A DNA stretch of 53,764 nt from an uncultured Chlorobiaceae bacterium (lineage in GTDB: Bacteria > Bacteroidota > Chlorobiia > Chlorobiales > Chlorobiaceae). The position numbers were made by a program, and so were the translations under genes. This document shows, piece by piece, positions 1 to 11,791 of this stretch. The stretch's first letter is position 1, and each line of letters opens with the position of its first letter. Location: assembly GCA_903851385.1 (NCBI GenBank), contig CAINOC010000037.1:1-53764 (forward strand). Reading direction: 5' to 3'. The notes beneath the pieces were generated by a model. That model searched no databases, was not told the DNA's origin, and worked only from the letters and a program-made list of their open reading frames with translations.

Positions 1-40
1 AAAGTAAATCTTTTACTGTATTTATTCGAGGTTTCTATTC

Positions 41-232
41 ATGATTAAATATATCGGCAAAGCAAATCAGTATTACCGTGATGTAGTCGGTGAGATGCGA
101 AAGGTTGTCTGGCCGAGCAAGGAAGAAATCAAGGATTTAACGATTGTTGTGTTGACGGTTTCAGGTATTCTTGCCTTGTTTACGTTTCTTGTCGACTGGG
201 TCATAAATTTCGTTATGGGAAAGTTATTGTAA
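41..232 (+). CDS. secE: Preprotein translocase subunit SecE
   Basis: This 63-residue protein is the small essential subunit of the SecYEG inner-membrane translocon, where it clamps the two halves of SecY. The sequence shows the single-helix bacterial form: an amphipathic N-terminal helix, the SecE signature around VGEMRKVVWPSKEE (about residues 16-29), then one hydrophobic segment at about residues 34-58. A GAGGT Shine-Dalgarno at 28-32 lies 8 bases before the ATG and supports this start. It is the first complete gene of a block that runs secE-nusG-rplK-rplA-rplJ-rplL-rpoB-rpoC, the usual bacterial order. Its promoter is probably to the left of the window. Confidence 0.97.
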   Translation: MIKYIGKANQYYRDVVGEMRKVVWPSKEEIKDLTIVVLTVSGILALFTFLVDWVINFVMGKLL

Positions 233-255
233 GAAACAGTGTTAAGGTGATTTGA

Positions 256-831
256 ATGAGCGCTAAGAAAAAAGAATTTGAGGTTCAGGGTGTTCCGGTT
301 GCGCGCTGGTATGCACTAAGGATTTATTCGGGCCATGAGCGCAAGGTTAAAGAGTCGATTGAGGCTGATGTGCTTCGTAGTGGGTTGGGTGAGAAGATAT
401 TGCAGATATATGTTCCTTATGAGCGTTTTGTAGAAGTTAAAAACGGCAAGAAAAGAAGTTTAACCAAAAATGCTTTCCCTGGTTATGTGCTCATCGAAGC
501 CGTGCTTGACAAGCAGACAAGGAATCTTATTCTTGATATTCCATCTGTGATGGGTTTTCTTGGTGTTGATGATGTCCCTACGCCGTTGAGGCCTGATGAG
601 GTTGAAAAGATTCTGGAGCCGGAGAGTTCAATAGAGCATCGCTCTGTAGTTGAGTCGCCGTTCAAGATTGGTGATTCTGTCAAGGTGACTGATGGGCCTT
701 TCAGTTCGTTGACCGGCGTTGTTCATGAGGTTTCCACTGAAAGAATGAAGGTAAAGGTTATGATAAGCTTTTTTGGTCGAAGTACGCCGACAGAGCTTGA
801 TTTTTCACAGGTTAAGTCAGTTTCCCAATAA
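256..831 (+). CDS. nusG: Transcription termination/antitermination protein NusG
   Basis: NusG binds RNA polymerase through its N-terminal NGN domain, suppresses pausing, and links polymerase to Rho or to the ribosome through its C-terminal KOW domain. Here the NGN domain opens with WYALRIYSGHERKVKESI (about residues 18-35) and the KOW motif is seen in KVTDGPFSSLTGVVHEV (about residues 143-159). At 191 residues the length is normal. AAGGTGA at 244-250 is placed correctly for the ATG. It lies 23 bases after secE, so the two are almost certainly cotranscribed. Confidence 0.98.
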   Translation: MSAKKKEFEVQGVPVARWYALRIYSGHERKVKESIEADVLRSGLGEKILQIYVPYERFVEVKNGKKRSLTKNAFPGYVLIEAVLDKQTRNLILDIPSVMGFLGVDDVPTPLRPDEVEKILEPESSIEHRSVVESPFKIGDSVKVTDGPFSSLTGVVHEVSTERMKVKVMISFFGRSTPTELDFSQVKSVSQ

Positions 832-873
832 TTAGGGCTTAAGTAATTTTAAGCTTCTGAATAGAAATAGATT

Positions 874-1299
874 ATGGCAAAAAAGGTAATCGGTTTTATC
901 AAGCTTCAGATCCCAGCCGGTGCAGCAAACCCTGCTCCTCCTGTCGGTCCAGCTCTTGGTCAGAAAGGTGTGAATATAATGGAGTTTTGCAAGCAGTTCA
1001 ATGCAAAAACCCAGTCTGAATCAGGGATGATTATTCCGGTAGTCATTACGGTATTCTCTGACAAGTCGTTCACGTTTATTACAAAGACCCCTCCTGCGGC
1101 AGTTCTTCTCCTTAAGGAGGCCAGTTTGAAGAAGGGTTCAGGTGAGCCTAACCGTAACAAGGTTGGTTCCGTCAGTCGTGAGCAGGTTCGCAGGATAGCT
1201 GAGCTCAAAATGCCCGATCTTAATGCTGTCGATATCAGCGGTGCAGAAGAGATGATCATGGGGACAGCAAGAAGCATGGGGATTTTAATTCAGGATTGA
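874..1299 (+). CDS. rplK: 50S ribosomal protein L11
   Basis: L11 forms part of the stalk base of the large subunit, where it binds the GTPase-associated region of 23S rRNA and takes part in factor binding and RelA signalling. The 141-residue protein shows the family hallmarks: [19 protein letters not shown] near residues 12-30 and a C-terminal RNA-binding domain ending in GTARSMGI. It follows nusG by 42 bases and is followed by the L1 gene, with a structured spacer between them. L1 commonly represses the L11-L1 pair in other bacteria; the spacer structure is annotated separately. Confidence 0.98.
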   Translation: MAKKVIGFIKLQIPAGAANPAPPVGPALGQKGVNIMEFCKQFNAKTQSESGMIIPVVITVFSDKSFTFITKTPPAAVLLLKEASLKKGSGEPNRNKVGSVSREQVRRIAELKMPDLNAVDISGAEEMIMGTARSMGILIQD

Positions 1300-1324
1300 T
1301 TGTCTGTTTTTAATGATCAAGGAT

Positions 1325-1358
1325 GTGGGAGGCCCGGAAAGGCCGCTTTTTTAACCAC
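1325..1358 (+). promoter_or_regulatory. Possible L1-type leader structure or weak attenuator between rplK and rplA
   Basis: In the 76-base spacer an inner GGCC/GGCC stem (1331-1334 with 1341-1344, loop CGGAAA) sits inside an outer GTGG/CCAC pairing (1325-1328 with 1355-1358), and a run of six T follows the inner stem. L1 autoregulates by binding an mRNA mimic of its rRNA site in many bacteria. Whether this structure is such a site or a weak attenuator cannot be settled from the sequence alone. Confidence 0.3.
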
Positions 1359-1375
1359 TTATACAAGAGTAAACA

Positions 1376-2065
1376 ATGGCTGGAAAAAAATACAGAAATG
1401 CTGCACTGAAGGTTGATCGTTTTCATGAATACGATCTCGTCGACGCAGTGGAGAAGGTAAAGGAGATTACCGAGGCTAAATTTGACGCAACGGTTGATAT
1501 TGCCGTCAAGCTTGGAGTTGATCCCCGGCATGCTGATCAGGTTGTCCGCGGAACGGTGATGCTCCCGCATGGTACAGGTAAAACTGTTTCTGTTCTGGTA
1601 GTATGCAAAGAGGTAAAGGCTGAGGAAGCAAGAGAAGCTGGAGCGGATCTTGTTGGTTTTGAGGAGTATATCGAAAAAATCCAGGAAGGATGGACGGGTG
1701 TTGATGTTATTATAGCAACTCCTGATGTCATGGGTCAGCTCGGTAAAGTTGCCAAGATTCTCGGACCACGCGGTTTAATGCCGAATCCAAAATCTGGAAC
1801 GGTTACCATGGATGTCGCCAAAGCGGTCAAGGAAGTCAAGGCCGGTAAAATTGAATTCAGGGTAGATAAGGCGGGAAATGTTCATGCTCCTGTCGGCAAG
1901 GTTTCGTTTCAGCCTGACCAGCTGGTTGCCAATATCGGAAGCTTCCTTAAAGAGGTTGTTCGTTTAAAGCCATCAGCAGCCAAGGGTCAGTATGTGCAGG
2001 GAATTGCGCTTTCAAGCACTATGTCCCCGAGCGTGAAGGTTAAAATGGAAAAATTTGTCGCCTAA
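1376..2065 (+). CDS. rplA: 50S ribosomal protein L1
   Basis: L1 forms the mobile L1 stalk of the large subunit, helps release E-site tRNA, and in many bacteria represses its own operon. The 229-residue protein starts MAGKKYRNA and contains the conserved blocks [13 protein letters not shown] (about residues 49-61) and [15 protein letters not shown] (about residues 128-142). Both are typical of the two-domain L1 fold. It lies only 17 bases before rplJ, which leaves no room for the separate L10 leader found in enteric bacteria and suggests tight coupling of the two genes. Confidence 0.98.
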   Translation: MAGKKYRNAALKVDRFHEYDLVDAVEKVKEITEAKFDATVDIAVKLGVDPRHADQVVRGTVMLPHGTGKTVSVLVVCKEVKAEEAREAGADLVGFEEYIEKIQEGWTGVDVIIATPDVMGQLGKVAKILGPRGLMPNPKSGTVTMDVAKAVKEVKAGKIEFRVDKAGNVHAPVGKVSFQPDQLVANIGSFLKEVVRLKPSAAKGQYVQGIALSSTMSPSVKVKMEKFVA

Positions 2066-2082
2066 TAAAAACGGTTTATACG

Positions 2083-2601
2083 ATGAAGCGAGATACAAAA
2101 GAGCAGATAGTTCAGGAAGTCGCTGAGCAGATCAATAAGTCACAGGGTATATATCTGACTGAATTTCAGGGGTTGAGCGTCGCTAAAATGGCGGAGCTTC
2201 GCCGGGAGTTCAGAAATGTTGGTGTAGAGTATCGTGTTGTAAAAAACACTCTCATAAAAAAAGCTCTGAAAGATTTGGGAGTTGCTGACAAGCTGGCTCC
2301 AGGCCTTACAGGAACTACTGCGTTGGCGTTCGGAGTTGATGATCCGATAGCTCCGGCTAAGGTTATCAAGAAGTTCAGCAAAAGCAATGAAGCGCTTAAA
2401 TTTAAAATGGCGTCAATTGACGGTATTGTTTTTGGCGCTGACTCTCTTTCGCAACTTTCCGAAATGCTCACCAAGACCGAAAATGTCGGTCGTGCAGCAG
2501 GATTGATCAACGGTGTTGTCAGTTCTGTTCCGATGGTGGTTAATGCGGTGACGAGAAATCTTGTCTATGCTCTTGATCAGATAGCAAGACAAAAACAGTA
2601 A
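2083..2601 (+). CDS. rplJ: 50S ribosomal protein L10
   Basis: L10 anchors the L7/L12 dimers to the ribosome and so forms the base of the factor-recruiting stalk. The 172-residue protein shows the L10 pattern [18 protein letters not shown] (about residues 28-45) followed by [14 protein letters not shown], the rRNA-binding region. The C-terminal helix that binds L12 is present. A 70-base AT-rich spacer separates it from rplL, which has its own strong ribosome binding site, consistent with the higher copy number of L12. Confidence 0.98.
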   Translation: MKRDTKEQIVQEVAEQINKSQGIYLTEFQGLSVAKMAELRREFRNVGVEYRVVKNTLIKKALKDLGVADKLAPGLTGTTALAFGVDDPIAPAKVIKKFSKSNEALKFKMASIDGIVFGADSLSQLSEMLTKTENVGRAAGLINGVVSSVPMVVNAVTRNLVYALDQIARQKQ

Positions 2602-2671
2602 GCAATACAAATCTATTACGCACTCAACAAATTATTTTAATTGTAAATTATTAAACAAGAGAGAGGGAATA

Positions 2672-3046
2672 ATGTCTATCGAAACACTTGTAGAGCAGAT
2701 TGGTAAGTTGACTCTTACAGAGGCTTCTGAATTGGTGAAGGCTCTTGAAGAGAAGTTTGGTGTCAGTGCTGCTCCTGTTGCAGTTGCCGGTGTTGCTGCA
2801 GCACCTGCTGGTGAAGTTGCCGTACAGGAAGAGCAGACTGAGTTTGACGTTGTATTGACAGCAGCAGGCGAAAGCAAGATTAACGTAATCAAGGCTGTTC
2901 GTGCTATTACCGGTCTTGGTTTGAAAGAAGCCAAGGATCTTGTTGATGGAGCGCCGAAGACCGTTAAAGAAGCTGTTTCCAAGGATGAGGCAGAAAAGAT
3001 TGCCAAAGAGCTGAAAGATGCGGGCGCATCTGTTGAGTTGAAGTGA
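2672..3046 (+). CDS. rplL: 50S ribosomal protein L7/L12
   Basis: L7/L12 is the multicopy acidic stalk protein that recruits translational GTPases. The 124-residue sequence has the N-terminal dimerisation domain (about residues 1-33), an Ala/Val/Pro-rich hinge (about 34-50), and the C-terminal factor-binding domain with [20 protein letters not shown] (about residues 69-88). The purine-rich run AAGAGAGAGGG just before the ATG is one of the best ribosome binding sites in the window, as expected for the most abundant ribosomal protein. Confidence 0.98.
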   Translation: MSIETLVEQIGKLTLTEASELVKALEEKFGVSAAPVAVAGVAAAPAGEVAVQEEQTEFDVVLTAAGESKINVIKAVRAITGLGLKEAKDLVDGAPKTVKEAVSKDEAEKIAKELKDAGASVELK

Positions 3047-3072
3047 TCTTTTAAAAGAGTCATTACTATAGC

Positions 3073-3101
3073 AAGCTCCGTTTCTATATGAGACGGAGCT
3101 T
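3073..3101 (+). terminator. Hairpin attenuator after rplL
   Basis: AAGCTCCGT (3073-3081) pairs perfectly with ACGGAGCTT (3093-3101) around an 11-base loop and is followed by a T-rich but interrupted tail (TTGTCTGTTTG). This looks like a partial terminator that would lower transcription into rpoB relative to the ribosomal genes, as is known for the rplL-rpoB spacer in enteric bacteria. Confidence 0.55.
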
Positions 3102-3177
3102 TGTCTGTTTGTGTAAGTACCGTATTGATGAAAGTTCCTGTGATGATACGATTAAGGTTCAGTCGGACTTTTTAGTT

Positions 3178-3211
3178 GTCCAGCAAAGTTTTTGAGGAAC
3201 TTTGTGCGGAC
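3178..3211 (+). promoter_or_regulatory. Stem-loop in the rpoB leader
   Basis: CAAAGTT (3184-3190) pairs with AACTTTG (3198-3204) around TTTGAGG, and the outer bases GTCC (3178-3181) pair with GGAC (3208-3211) across small internal bulges. It lies 45 bases before the rpoB start. A processing stem at the equivalent place (RNase III site) is known in E. coli; the same role here is inferred. Confidence 0.4.
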
Positions 3212-3255
3212 TTAATCTGTAAGTAATTCATGCAATTGATAAAAGCGAGGTGCAT

Positions 3256-6200
3256 GTGAAAGTGGCTGATGCAACAACACCGTGTATTGACTTTTCGAAA
3301 ATCAAAAGTGTTATAGAAGCTCCCGACTTATTAAAAGTTCAGTTAGATTCATTTCATAATTTCATACAGGATAGCGTTCCTCTTTCCAAGAGAAAGGACC
3401 AGGGTCTGGAACGGGTTCTACGCGGCGCATTCCCTATTACTGATACGAGGGGTCTGTATCTGCTTGAGTATATCACTTATAGCTTTGATAAACCGAAATA
3501 CACCGTTGAAGACTGTATTGAGCGTGGGCTGACCTATGATGTTTCCCTTAAAGTCAAGCTCAAGCTTTCATACAAGGATGAGGCGGATGAGACCGACTGG
3601 AAAGAGACCATACAGCAGGAGGTCTATCTGGGCAGGATTCCGTATATGACGGAGCGTGGTACTTTTATTGTCAACGGTGCTGAAAGGGTTGTGGTTGCCC
3701 AGCTTCATCGTTCGCCAGGCGTTGTGTTCAGTGAGGCCATACATCCGAACGGCAAGAAAATGTATTCTGCCAAAATCGTTCCGACCAGAGGCTCATGGAT
3801 TGAGTTTCAGACCGATATCAATAATCAGATTTTTGTGTACATCGACCAGAAAAAGAACTTTCTGGTCAGTGCACTTCTCCGTGCGATAGGATTTGCAAGG
3901 GATGAGGATATTTTAGGTTTGTTCGACCTCGTTGAAGAGGTATCACTGAAATCAACGAAAAAGGATCAGCTTATCGGACAGTATCTGGCCTCAGATATTG
4001 TTGATATGCAGACTGGTGAAGTGGTCAGTGCGAGAACTGCAATAACTGAAGATATCTTTGAGCAGATTCTTGCCGCCGGATATAAAAGTGTGAAGGTAAT
4101 GAAGACATACTCCGGCAGTGATAAGGGACCGGACAAGTCTATCATTATCAATACCATTCTTAATGATAATTCGGCAACAGAGGAAGAGGCGCTTGAGATC
4201 GTCTATGAAGAGCTGAGAGCTAATGAAGCTCCCGATATCGATGCAGCAAGGAGCTTTCTTGAGAGAACTTTTTTCAACCAGAAAAAATACGATCTCGGTG
4301 ATGTTGGCCGGTACAGGATTCAAAAGAAACTTGGCAAAGAGTTTGATGATCTGAAAGAATATCTTTCAGGAAAGCCTGAACTAAAACAGCTTTCTGATAC
4401 CATATACGAAAAAATTCTACAGACAATACAGTCCTTTTCCGATGAACCTGTCGGAGAGGATATTCTTGTTTTGACACATTACGATATTATTTCCGTCATT
4501 TATTATCTCATCAAGCTTGTCAACGGGCTGGCTGAGGTTGATGATGTCGATCATTTGGCCAACCGTCGTGTTCGCTCCGTAGGTGAACAGCTTGCTGCCC
4601 AGTTTGTTATAGGTCTGGCGAGGATGGGCAAAAATGTTCGTGAAAAGCTCAACTCCAGGGACTCGGATAAAATAGCTCCTGCTGACCTTATCAATGCCCG
4701 TACAGTGTCGAGCGTTGTATCGAGCTTCTTTGCTACAAGCCAGCTTTCACAGTTTATGGATCAGACAAATCCACTGGCTGAAATGACCAACAAGAGAAGG
4801 GTTTCCGCTCTTGGACCTGGTGGTCTTACCAGAGAACGTGCAGGTTTTGAGGTTCGTGACGTTCACTATACGCACTACGGCAGGCTCTGCCCTATTGAAA
4901 CCCCTGAAGGTCCGAACATTGGCCTGATTTCGTCGTTGTCTGTCTATGCTGAAATAAACGATAAAGGCTTTATCCAGACTCCATATCGGGTCGTCGATAA
5001 AGGTCAGGTTACTGATACGGTTCTGATGCTTTCGGCTGAAGATGAAGAAAACAAGATTACCGTGCCGGTCAGTGTTCCCCTTGATGAGAACAATAGAATT
5101 GCGGTTGAGACTGTACAGGCGAGGACCAAGGGTGACTACCCGGTTGTCGCGGCAGAGGACGTTAACTTTATGGATGTCTCTCCAGTACAGATTGTCAGTG
5201 CTGCAGCAGCTTTGATTCCATTCCTTGAGCATGATGATGGAAACCGTGCTCTTATGGGAGCCAACATGCAGCGACAGGCAGTACCTCTCCTGACCTCTGA
5301 AGCTCCAGTGGTTGGAACCGGTATGGAAGCCAAAGTAGCCAGGGATTCGCGTTCAGTTATTATTGCTGAAGGTCCCGGTGTTATTGAAGACGTCACTGCG
5401 GAATATATTCAGGTTCGTTATGATCTTGATGCTGATAATAACGTTCTCTCGATGCTTGATCCTGATGAGGGTCTGAAAACCTATAAACTCATCAAGTTCA
5501 AGCGATCAAACCAGGATACCTGTATTTCACAGAAACCTCTCGTGCATATCGGACAACGAGTTGAAAAAGGTTTTATACTTTCCGACAGTTCGTCAACAGA
5601 TAACGGCGAACTGGCGCTTGGAAAAAATGTTCTTGTAGCTTTCATGCCCTGGCGTGGTTATAACTTTGAAGATGCTATCATTCTCAGCGAAAGGCTTGTT
5701 TATGACGACGTCTTTACCTCGATTCATATTCATGAATTTGAGGCAAATGTTCGTGATACCAAGCGTGGGGAAGAGCAGTTTACCCGTGATATCTATAACG
5801 TGAGTGATGAAGCTCTCAGAAACCTTGATGAAAACGGTATCGTGCGTAACGGTGCAGAAGTCAAGGAACGGGATATCCTTGTCGGTAAAATAACGCCGAA
5901 AGGTGAGAGCGATCCTACACCTGAAGAAAAGCTGCTGAGAGCGATTTTCGGTGATAAATCAAGCGATGTCAAAGACGCTTCAATGCATGTTCCTGCCGGA
6001 ATGAAAGGTATTGTCATCAAGACAAAACTATTCAGCCGCAAGAAAAAGGTTGGCATGGATTCCAAGGAGAAGATTGAGGTTGTTGACAAGAAGTACGACT
6101 ATAAGGAGTTTGATGTCAGAAAGCGGTTTGCCGAATGGCTGAAACAGCTGCTTAATGGTAAAACATCTACTGGCGTGTATAGCGATAAAGGCAAACAACT

Positions 6201-7161
6201 GGTAGCAGAAGGTGCTTTGTATGATGCCACTGTACTTGCCAAATTCAGTGCAATGCCGTTCCTCGAGTCCATTGATTTTTCTAAAGGTCTGACTGACTCT
6301 TCAAAGGTGAATGATCATGTCATCCGTCTTGTCAAAGAGTTCCGATTCAAGCTTAAAGACCTTTCAGATGAGAGAGAAAACGAAAAGTACAAGATCAATG
6401 TGGGTGATGAACTTCCTCCTGGTATAGAGGAACTTGCCAAAGTCTATATTGCTCAGAAAAGGAAAATTCAGGTCGGCGACAAGATGGCTGGCCGGCATGG
6501 AAACAAGGGTGTCGTAGGCAAGATTCTTCCGGTTGAGGATATGCCGTTTATGGCAGATGGCACTTCGGTCGATATTGTTCTTAATCCGCTTGGTGTTCCT
6601 AGCCGTATGAATATCGGTCAGCTTTATGAGACCTCACTAGGTTGGGCAGCAAAAAAACTAGGAGTGAAGTTTAAAACTCCTATTTTTAATGGCGCTACCT
6701 ACCTGGAAGTACAAAAAGAACTTGAACGGGCTGGTCTGCCTACACACGGCAAAGTCAGTCTCTTTGACGGACGTACCGGTGAGCGTTTTGATGATGAAGT
6801 TACCATTGGTTATATCTACATGCTCAAACTGGGCCATCTTGTTGATGACAAGATACATGCCCGTTCTACAGGACCATACTCTCTTATCACGCAGCAGCCT
6901 CTCGGCGGTAAAGCACAGTTTGGTGGTCAGAGATTTGGTGAAATGGAAGTTTGGGCGCTTGAAGCTTATGGTGCAGCAAATATCCTTCGGGAAATGCTTA
7001 CGGTTAAATCCGATGACGTTATCGGTCGGAACAAAACCTATGAAGCCATTGTGAAAGGCCAGAACCTGCCGGAACCGGGTATACCGGAATCTTTCAACGT
7101 CCTTATCAGGGAGTTGCAGGGGCTTGGGCTTGAGATTCGTATTGACGACAGGGTTCCTTAG
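3256..7161 (+). CDS. rpoB: DNA-directed RNA polymerase subunit beta
   Basis: This is the beta subunit of RNA polymerase, which forms one pincer of the enzyme and much of the rifampicin pocket. The rifampicin region is visible in [15 protein letters not shown] and [12 protein letters not shown] (bases about 4737-4820), followed by the conserved [19 protein letters not shown] block. The C-terminus has the invariant [14 protein letters not shown]-type element (here [14 protein letters not shown]) and [19 protein letters not shown]. Two GTG codons compete as start, at 3250 and 3256. GCGAGG (3245-3250) overlaps the first, while it is 5 bases before the second, so 3256 (1301 residues) is preferred. 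The start is the only uncertain part. Confidence 0.97.
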   Translation: MKVADATTPCIDFSKIKSVIEAPDLLKVQLDSFHNFIQDSVPLSKRKDQGLERVLRGAFPITDTRGLYLLEYITYSFDKPKYTVEDCIERGLTYDVSLKVKLKLSYKDEADETDWKETIQQEVYLGRIPYMTERGTFIVNGAERVVVAQLHRSPGVVFSEAIHPNGKKMYSAKIVPTRGSWIEFQTDINNQIFVYIDQKKNFLVSALLRAIGFARDEDILGLFDLVEEVSLKSTKKDQLIGQYLASDIVDMQTGEVVSARTAITEDIFEQILAAGYKSVKVMKTYSGSDKGPDKSIIINTILNDNSATEEEALEIVYEELRANEAPDIDAARSFLERTFFNQKKYDLGDVGRYRIQKKLGKEFDDLKEYLSGKPELKQLSDTIYEKILQTIQSFSDEPVGEDILVLTHYDIISVIYYLIKLVNGLAEVDDVDHLANRRVRSVGEQLAAQFVIGLARMGKNVREKLNSRDSDKIAPADLINARTVSSVVSSFFATSQLSQFMDQTNPLAEMTNKRRVSALGPGGLTRERAGFEVRDVHYTHYGRLCPIETPEGPNIGLISSLSVYAEINDKGFIQTPYRVVDKGQVTDTVLMLSAEDEENKITVPVSVPLDENNRIAVETVQARTKGDYPVVAAEDVNFMDVSPVQIVSAAAALIPFLEHDDGNRALMGANMQRQAVPLLTSEAPVVGTGMEAKVARDSRSVIIAEGPGVIEDVTAEYIQVRYDLDADNNVLSMLDPDEGLKTYKLIKFKRSNQDTCISQKPLVHIGQRVEKGFILSDSSSTDNGELALGKNVLVAFMPWRGYNFEDAIILSERLVYDDVFTSIHIHEFEANVRDTKRGEEQFTRDIYNVSDEALRNLDENGIVRNGAEVKERDILVGKITPKGESDPTPEEKLLRAIFGDKSSDVKDASMHVPAGMKGIVIKTKLFSRKKKVGMDSKEKIEVVDKKYDYKEFDVRKRFAEWLKQLLNGKTSTGVYSDKGKQLVAEGALYDATVLAKFSAMPFLESIDFSKGLTDSSKVNDHVIRLVKEFRFKLKDLSDERENEKYKINVGDELPPGIEELAKVYIAQKRKIQVGDKMAGRHGNKGVVGKILPVEDMPFMADGTSVDIVLNPLGVPSRMNIGQLYETSLGWAAKKLGVKFKTPIFNGATYLEVQKELERAGLPTHGKVSLFDGRTGERFDDEVTIGYIYMLKLGHLVDDKIHARSTGPYSLITQQPLGGKAQFGGQRFGEMEVWALEAYGAANILREMLTVKSDDVIGRNKTYEAIVKGQNLPEPGIPESFNVLIRELQGLGLEIRIDDRVP

Positions 7162-7230
7162 TAATGTGTTAATTCGCGTGTACATCATTAACGGACAGTA
7201 AACAGAGTCGTTTAACAAGAGGAATTGACT

Positions 7231-10200
7231 ATGATATTTTCACAGGGAGCTTCGCCTTTGAAAGGCGATTTTTCAAGGATAAAATTCAGTATTGCATCAC
7301 CCGAAAGCATTCTTGCTCACTCAAGGGGAGAGGTACTGAAACCTGAGACGATAAATTACCGTACCTTCAAGCCTGAGCGTGACGGCTTGATGTGCGAAAA
7401 GATATTTGGTCCTACAAAGGACTGGGAGTGTTACTGCGGAAAGTATAAACGCGTACGCTATAAAGGGATTATCTGTGATCGATGCGGTGTTGAGGTTACG
7501 ACCAAAAGTGTAAGACGGGAGCGTATGGGGCATATATCCCTGGCAGTTCCTGTCGTGCATACCTGGTTTTTCCGCTCTGTTCCCAGCAAGATTGGCGCTT
7601 TGCTCGACCTTTCGACTAAAGAGCTAGAAAGGATCATCTATTATGAAGTCTATGTTGTCATCAATCCGGGAGAACCTGGAGAGAAACAGGGCATCAAGAA
7701 GCTTGACCGTCTGACTGAAGAACAGTATTTCCAGATTATTACTGAGTATGAGGATAATCAGGATCTCGAAGATTCAGATCCCGACAAGTTTGTTGCCAAA
7801 ATGGGTGGAGAAGCTATTCATATGCTTCTTAAGAACATTGATCTCGATTCATCAGCAATTCATCTGCGTAAAGTGCTCAAAGAGAGCAATTCAGAGCAGA
7901 AAAGAGCGGATGCCCTCAAAAGACTCAAGGTTGTCGAGGCATTCAGAAAAAGTTATGAACCGCATAAAAAAACACGGAAGAAGCCACTTGGGCTGTTTCC
8001 GGAGGATGAGCTACCCGAGCCTTATGTCTATGAAGGCAATAAGCCAGAGTATATGGTGATGGAAGTCGTTCCGGTTATTCCTCCTGAGCTTCGACCACTT
8101 GTTCCACTGGAAGGCGGAAGGTTTGCTACATCCGATCTTAATGATCTTTATCGCAGAGTTATTATCCGTAACAACCGGCTGAAAAAACTCATTGATATCC
8201 GAGCCCCTGAGGTTATTCTGCGAAATGAAAAGAGAATGCTGCAGGAAGCAGTTGATGCATTGTTCGACAATTCCCGCAAGGCCAATGCCGTGAAAACCGG
8301 CGAATCAAACAGGCCTTTGAAATCGCTTTCTGACTCACTGAAGGGTAAGCAGGGCCGTTTTCGCCAGAACCTGCTTGGTAAGAGGGTTGACTATTCAGGT
8401 CGTTCGGTTATCGTTGTAGGACCAGAGTTGAAACTGCATGAGTGTGGTCTCCCGAAAAGCATGGCTATTGAGCTCTTCCAGCCTTTTGTGATCAGACGTC
8501 TTGTCGATCGTGGTATAGCCAAATCGGTGAAGTCGGCTAAGAAACTTATTGATAAAAAAGATCCGATTGTCTGGGACGTGCTTGAAAAGGTTATTGATGG
8601 AAGACCGGTTATGCTCAACAGGGCACCTACTCTTCACCGTCTTGGTATTCAGGCTTTTCAACCGGTGCTTATAGAGGGCAAGGCTATTCAGATTCATCCA
8701 CTGGTCTGTACTGCGTTCAACGCTGACTTTGATGGTGACCAGATGGCTGTTCATATTCCTCTGTCACAGGAAGCGCAGCTTGAGGCTTCATTGCTTATGC
8801 TGTCCTCTCACAATCTTATTCTGCCTCAGTCCGGCAAGCCAGTCACTGTTCCGTCACAGGACATGGTACTTGGTATGTATTTTCTTACCAAGTCACGCGT
8901 TCGAGATGTAGGTGAAGGTCAGATATTTTACAGTCCTGAAGATGTCCTCATCGCTTTCAATGAACAGCGAGTAGGACTGCATGCTCAGATATTTGTCCAG
9001 TATTCCGGGCAGGTCGATCAAAAATTTGATCCGCTCCGGGTACTTGATACCATTGTTGAGCCAAATTCCGAAAAGTCTATCTGGCTTAGATCACAGCTTG
9101 AAAAGAATGCAATAGTGCTGACTACTGTTGGCAGGGTCATTTTTAACCAGAATGTACCTGATGAGATAGGGTTTATCAATCGTGTTATTGACAAGAAAGT
9201 AGCCAAGGAGCTTATCGGGCGCCTCAGCAGTGATGTCGGAAATGTTGAAACAGCAAAATTCCTTGATAATATCAAGGAGGTCGGATTTCACTATGCCATG
9301 AAAGGTGGCCTTTCTGTAGGCCTTTCTGATGCGATTGTCCCTGAAACCAAGGTCAAGCATATTAAAAATGCGCAACGTGAGAGTACCAAAGTTGTTAAAG
9401 AGTACAATCGCGGTACGCTGACTGATAATGAACGTTATAACCAGATTGTCGATGTCTGGCAGAAAACATCGAATATCGTTGCTGAAGAGTCATATCAGAA
9501 ATTGAAGAAAGATCGTGACGGCTTCAACCCACTCTATATGATGCTTGATTCCGGAGCCCGTGGTTCCAGAGAGCAGGTTCGTCAGCTTACAGGAATGAGA
9601 GGTCTGATTGCCCGTCCTCAGAAGTCCATGTCGGGACAGCCGGGTGAAATTATTGAAAACCCGATTATCTCGAATCTTAAAGAAGGGCTTACTGTTCTAG
9701 AGTATTTTATTTCAACACACGGTGCTCGTAAGGGTCTTTCTGATACATCACTGAAAACAGCTGATGCCGGTTATTTGACCAGACGACTCCATGATGTTGC
9801 CCAGGATGTCATTGTGACCATTGATGACTGCGGAACAACCCGTGGCCTTTATGTTCATCGCAATATTGAGGAAGAGACAAGCGGTCAGATCAAGTTTCGT
9901 GAGAAAATCAAGGGACGAGTTGCTGCCCGTGATATTTACGATAACCTGAATAACAAAGTGATTGTAAGCTCCGGGGAAATTATTACAGAAGAACTTGCTG
10001 AGCTCATTCAGGAGACTGCAGGTGTTGAAGAGGCGGAGATCCGCTCTGTGTTGACCTGCGAATCGAAGATCGGTATCTGTTCAAAATGTTACGGAACAAA
10101 TCTTTCGGTACATGAACTTGTGGAAATAGGTGAAGCTGTTGGCGTTATTGCTGCGCAATCGATCGGTGAGCCTGGAACGCAGCTAACGCTTCGTACGTTC

Positions 10201-11727
10201 CACCAGGGTGGTACTGCTCAGGGTGGTATTACTGAAACTGAGACCAAGGCATTCTATGATGGCCAGATCCAGTTCGAGGATATCAAAACGGTTGACCATA
10301 CGGCTATTAACGAAGATGGAGTAGAAGAATTCCGGGTTATTGTCATTCAGAAAAATGGAAAAATAAATATTGCTGATCCCGATTCCGGCAAGATCCTGAA
10401 GCGTTATATTGTTCCGCATGGTGCACACCTCAACTGCAAAAACGGCGATCTTATCAAAAAAGATCAGATGATGTTCAGCAGTGAGCCGAACAGTACACAG
10501 ATTATAGCTGAGCTGCCAGGTTTCATCAAGTTTGCTGATATCGAAAAAGGCGTTACATACAAGGAAGAGGTTGATCCTCAGACTGGTTTCTCACAGCATA
10601 CCATTATCAACTGGCGTTCCAAGCTTAGAGCTACCGAAACAAGAGAGCCGAGGCTGATGCTTATGGATGCAAATGGAGAAGTTAAAAAGACCTATCCAGT
10701 GCCGATCAAGACCAATCTCTATGTTGAGGATGGCCAGAAGGTAACTCCTGGAGATATCATAGCCAAGGTGCCGAGAAATCTTGACCGTGTTGGAGGTGAT
10801 ATTACCGCCGGTCTTCCAAAGGTTACCGAACTCTTTGAAGCCCGTATTCCTTCAGATCCCGCTATTGTTACTGAAATTGACGGTTATGTCAGCTTTGGTT
10901 CACAGCGCAGAAGCAGCAAAGAGATCAAGGTGAAAAATGACTTTGGTGAAGAAAAGGTATATTATGTCCAAGTTGGTAAGCATGTGCTTGCTAATGAGGG
11001 TGATGAAGTCAAGGCAGGTGACCCGTTGACTGATGGTGCCGTTTCGCCGCAGGATATCCTGCGTATTCAGGGTCCAAATGCTGTTCAGCAGTATCTCGTG
11101 AACGAAATCCAGAAAGTTTACCAGATCAATGCAGGCGTAGAGATCAATGACAAGCATCTTGAAGTTATTGTGCGCCAGATGCTTCAGAAAGTGCGTATTG
11201 AAGAATCAGGCGACACCAACCTGCTGCCAGGTGATCTTATTGATCGAAGTGCTTTTGTTGAGGCTAACAATGGTATTGCCGAGAAGGTACGTATTACTGA
11301 GAAGGGTGATGCTCCTGCAAGAATTCAGGACAGTCAGCTTCACAAATTGCGCGATATTACAAAGCTGAATCGTGAGCTTCGCAAGAACACCAAAAATATG
11401 ATTGCTTTCGAACCGGCCCTGCAGGCAACCTCTCATCCAGTGCTCCTTGGTATTACAAGTGCAGCTCTTCAGACTGAGAGTGTTATATCCGCAGCATCCT
11501 TCCAGGAAACGACCAAGGTTCTTACTGATGCGGCTGTTGCAGGAAAGGTTGACTTTCTCGCCGGTTTGAAAGAAAATGTGATTGTTGGAAAACTGATTCC
11601 AGCAGGAACCGGGCTCAAGAGATATAAGACAATAAAACTCACTGGTGAAGGCCATGACTCTTCAGTTGAGAGTGAGGCCAAGATTGAAGAGACTCCAACA
11701 AGAGAGGGCTTTGCTAACGAGCGGTAG
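7231..11727 (+). CDS. rpoC: DNA-directed RNA polymerase subunit beta'
   Basis: This is the catalytic beta' subunit of RNA polymerase. The active-site NADFDGDQM motif places the magnesium-binding aspartates at residues 499, 501 and 503. The N-terminal zinc ribbon uses Cys67, Cys69, Cys82 and Cys85, and a second Cys cluster is visible in [13 protein letters not shown] near base 10060. An upstream TTG at 7225 is in frame, but AAGAGGA (7217-7223) lies 7 bases before the ATG at 7231, which is chosen (1498 residues). It follows rpoB by 69 bases and ends at a strong terminator. Confidence 0.98.
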   Translation: MIFSQGASPLKGDFSRIKFSIASPESILAHSRGEVLKPETINYRTFKPERDGLMCEKIFGPTKDWECYCGKYKRVRYKGIICDRCGVEVTTKSVRRERMGHISLAVPVVHTWFFRSVPSKIGALLDLSTKELERIIYYEVYVVINPGEPGEKQGIKKLDRLTEEQYFQIITEYEDNQDLEDSDPDKFVAKMGGEAIHMLLKNIDLDSSAIHLRKVLKESNSEQKRADALKRLKVVEAFRKSYEPHKKTRKKPLGLFPEDELPEPYVYEGNKPEYMVMEVVPVIPPELRPLVPLEGGRFATSDLNDLYRRVIIRNNRLKKLIDIRAPEVILRNEKRMLQEAVDALFDNSRKANAVKTGESNRPLKSLSDSLKGKQGRFRQNLLGKRVDYSGRSVIVVGPELKLHECGLPKSMAIELFQPFVIRRLVDRGIAKSVKSAKKLIDKKDPIVWDVLEKVIDGRPVMLNRAPTLHRLGIQAFQPVLIEGKAIQIHPLVCTAFNADFDGDQMAVHIPLSQEAQLEASLLMLSSHNLILPQSGKPVTVPSQDMVLGMYFLTKSRVRDVGEGQIFYSPEDVLIAFNEQRVGLHAQIFVQYSGQVDQKFDPLRVLDTIVEPNSEKSIWLRSQLEKNAIVLTTVGRVIFNQNVPDEIGFINRVIDKKVAKELIGRLSSDVGNVETAKFLDNIKEVGFHYAMKGGLSVGLSDAIVPETKVKHIKNAQRESTKVVKEYNRGTLTDNERYNQIVDVWQKTSNIVAEESYQKLKKDRDGFNPLYMMLDSGARGSREQVRQLTGMRGLIARPQKSMSGQPGEIIENPIISNLKEGLTVLEYFISTHGARKGLSDTSLKTADAGYLTRRLHDVAQDVIVTIDDCGTTRGLYVHRNIEEETSGQIKFREKIKGRVAARDIYDNLNNKVIVSSGEIITEELAELIQETAGVEEAEIRSVLTCESKIGICSKCYGTNLSVHELVEIGEAVGVIAAQSIGEPGTQLTLRTFHQGGTAQGGITETETKAFYDGQIQFEDIKTVDHTAINEDGVEEFRVIVIQKNGKINIADPDSGKILKRYIVPHGAHLNCKNGDLIKKDQMMFSSEPNSTQIIAELPGFIKFADIEKGVTYKEEVDPQTGFSQHTIINWRSKLRATETREPRLMLMDANGEVKKTYPVPIKTNLYVEDGQKVTPGDIIAKVPRNLDRVGGDITAGLPKVTELFEARIPSDPAIVTEIDGYVSFGSQRRSSKEIKVKNDFGEEKVYYVQVGKHVLANEGDEVKAGDPLTDGAVSPQDILRIQGPNAVQQYLVNEIQKVYQINAGVEINDKHLEVIVRQMLQKVRIEESGDTNLLPGDLIDRSAFVEANNGIAEKVRITEKGDAPARIQDSQLHKLRDITKLNRELRKNTKNMIAFEPALQATSHPVLLGITSAALQTESVISAASFQETTKVLTDAAVAGKVDFLAGLKENVIVGKLIPAGTGLKRYKTIKLTGEGHDSSVESEAKIEETPTREGFANER

Positions 11728-11748
11728 TCTTTATCAGAAGTTCAGATC

Positions 11749-11791
11749 AGACAAAAAAAAAGGGAGATTTTAATCTCCCTTTTTTTTGTCT
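11749..11791. terminator. Bidirectional terminator between rpoC and accC
   Basis: A GGGAGATT/AATCTCCC core hairpin is flanked by an A-run on the left and a T-run on the right, extended by AGACA and TGTCT, so it works as an intrinsic terminator in both directions. The accC stop codon (11790-11792) lies inside the outer arm, so the last codon of accC is part of the terminator. Confidence 0.92.

Noticed and set aside
3250-3255. GTG at 3250 as rpoB start
   Set aside because: The ribosome site GCGAGG overlaps it; GTG 3256 has correct spacing. The difference is two residues.
11206-11655. Long antisense frames inside rpoC, rpoB, accC, alaS, guaA and the PBP gene
   Set aside because: They are shadows of strong genes on the opposite strand with no family match.
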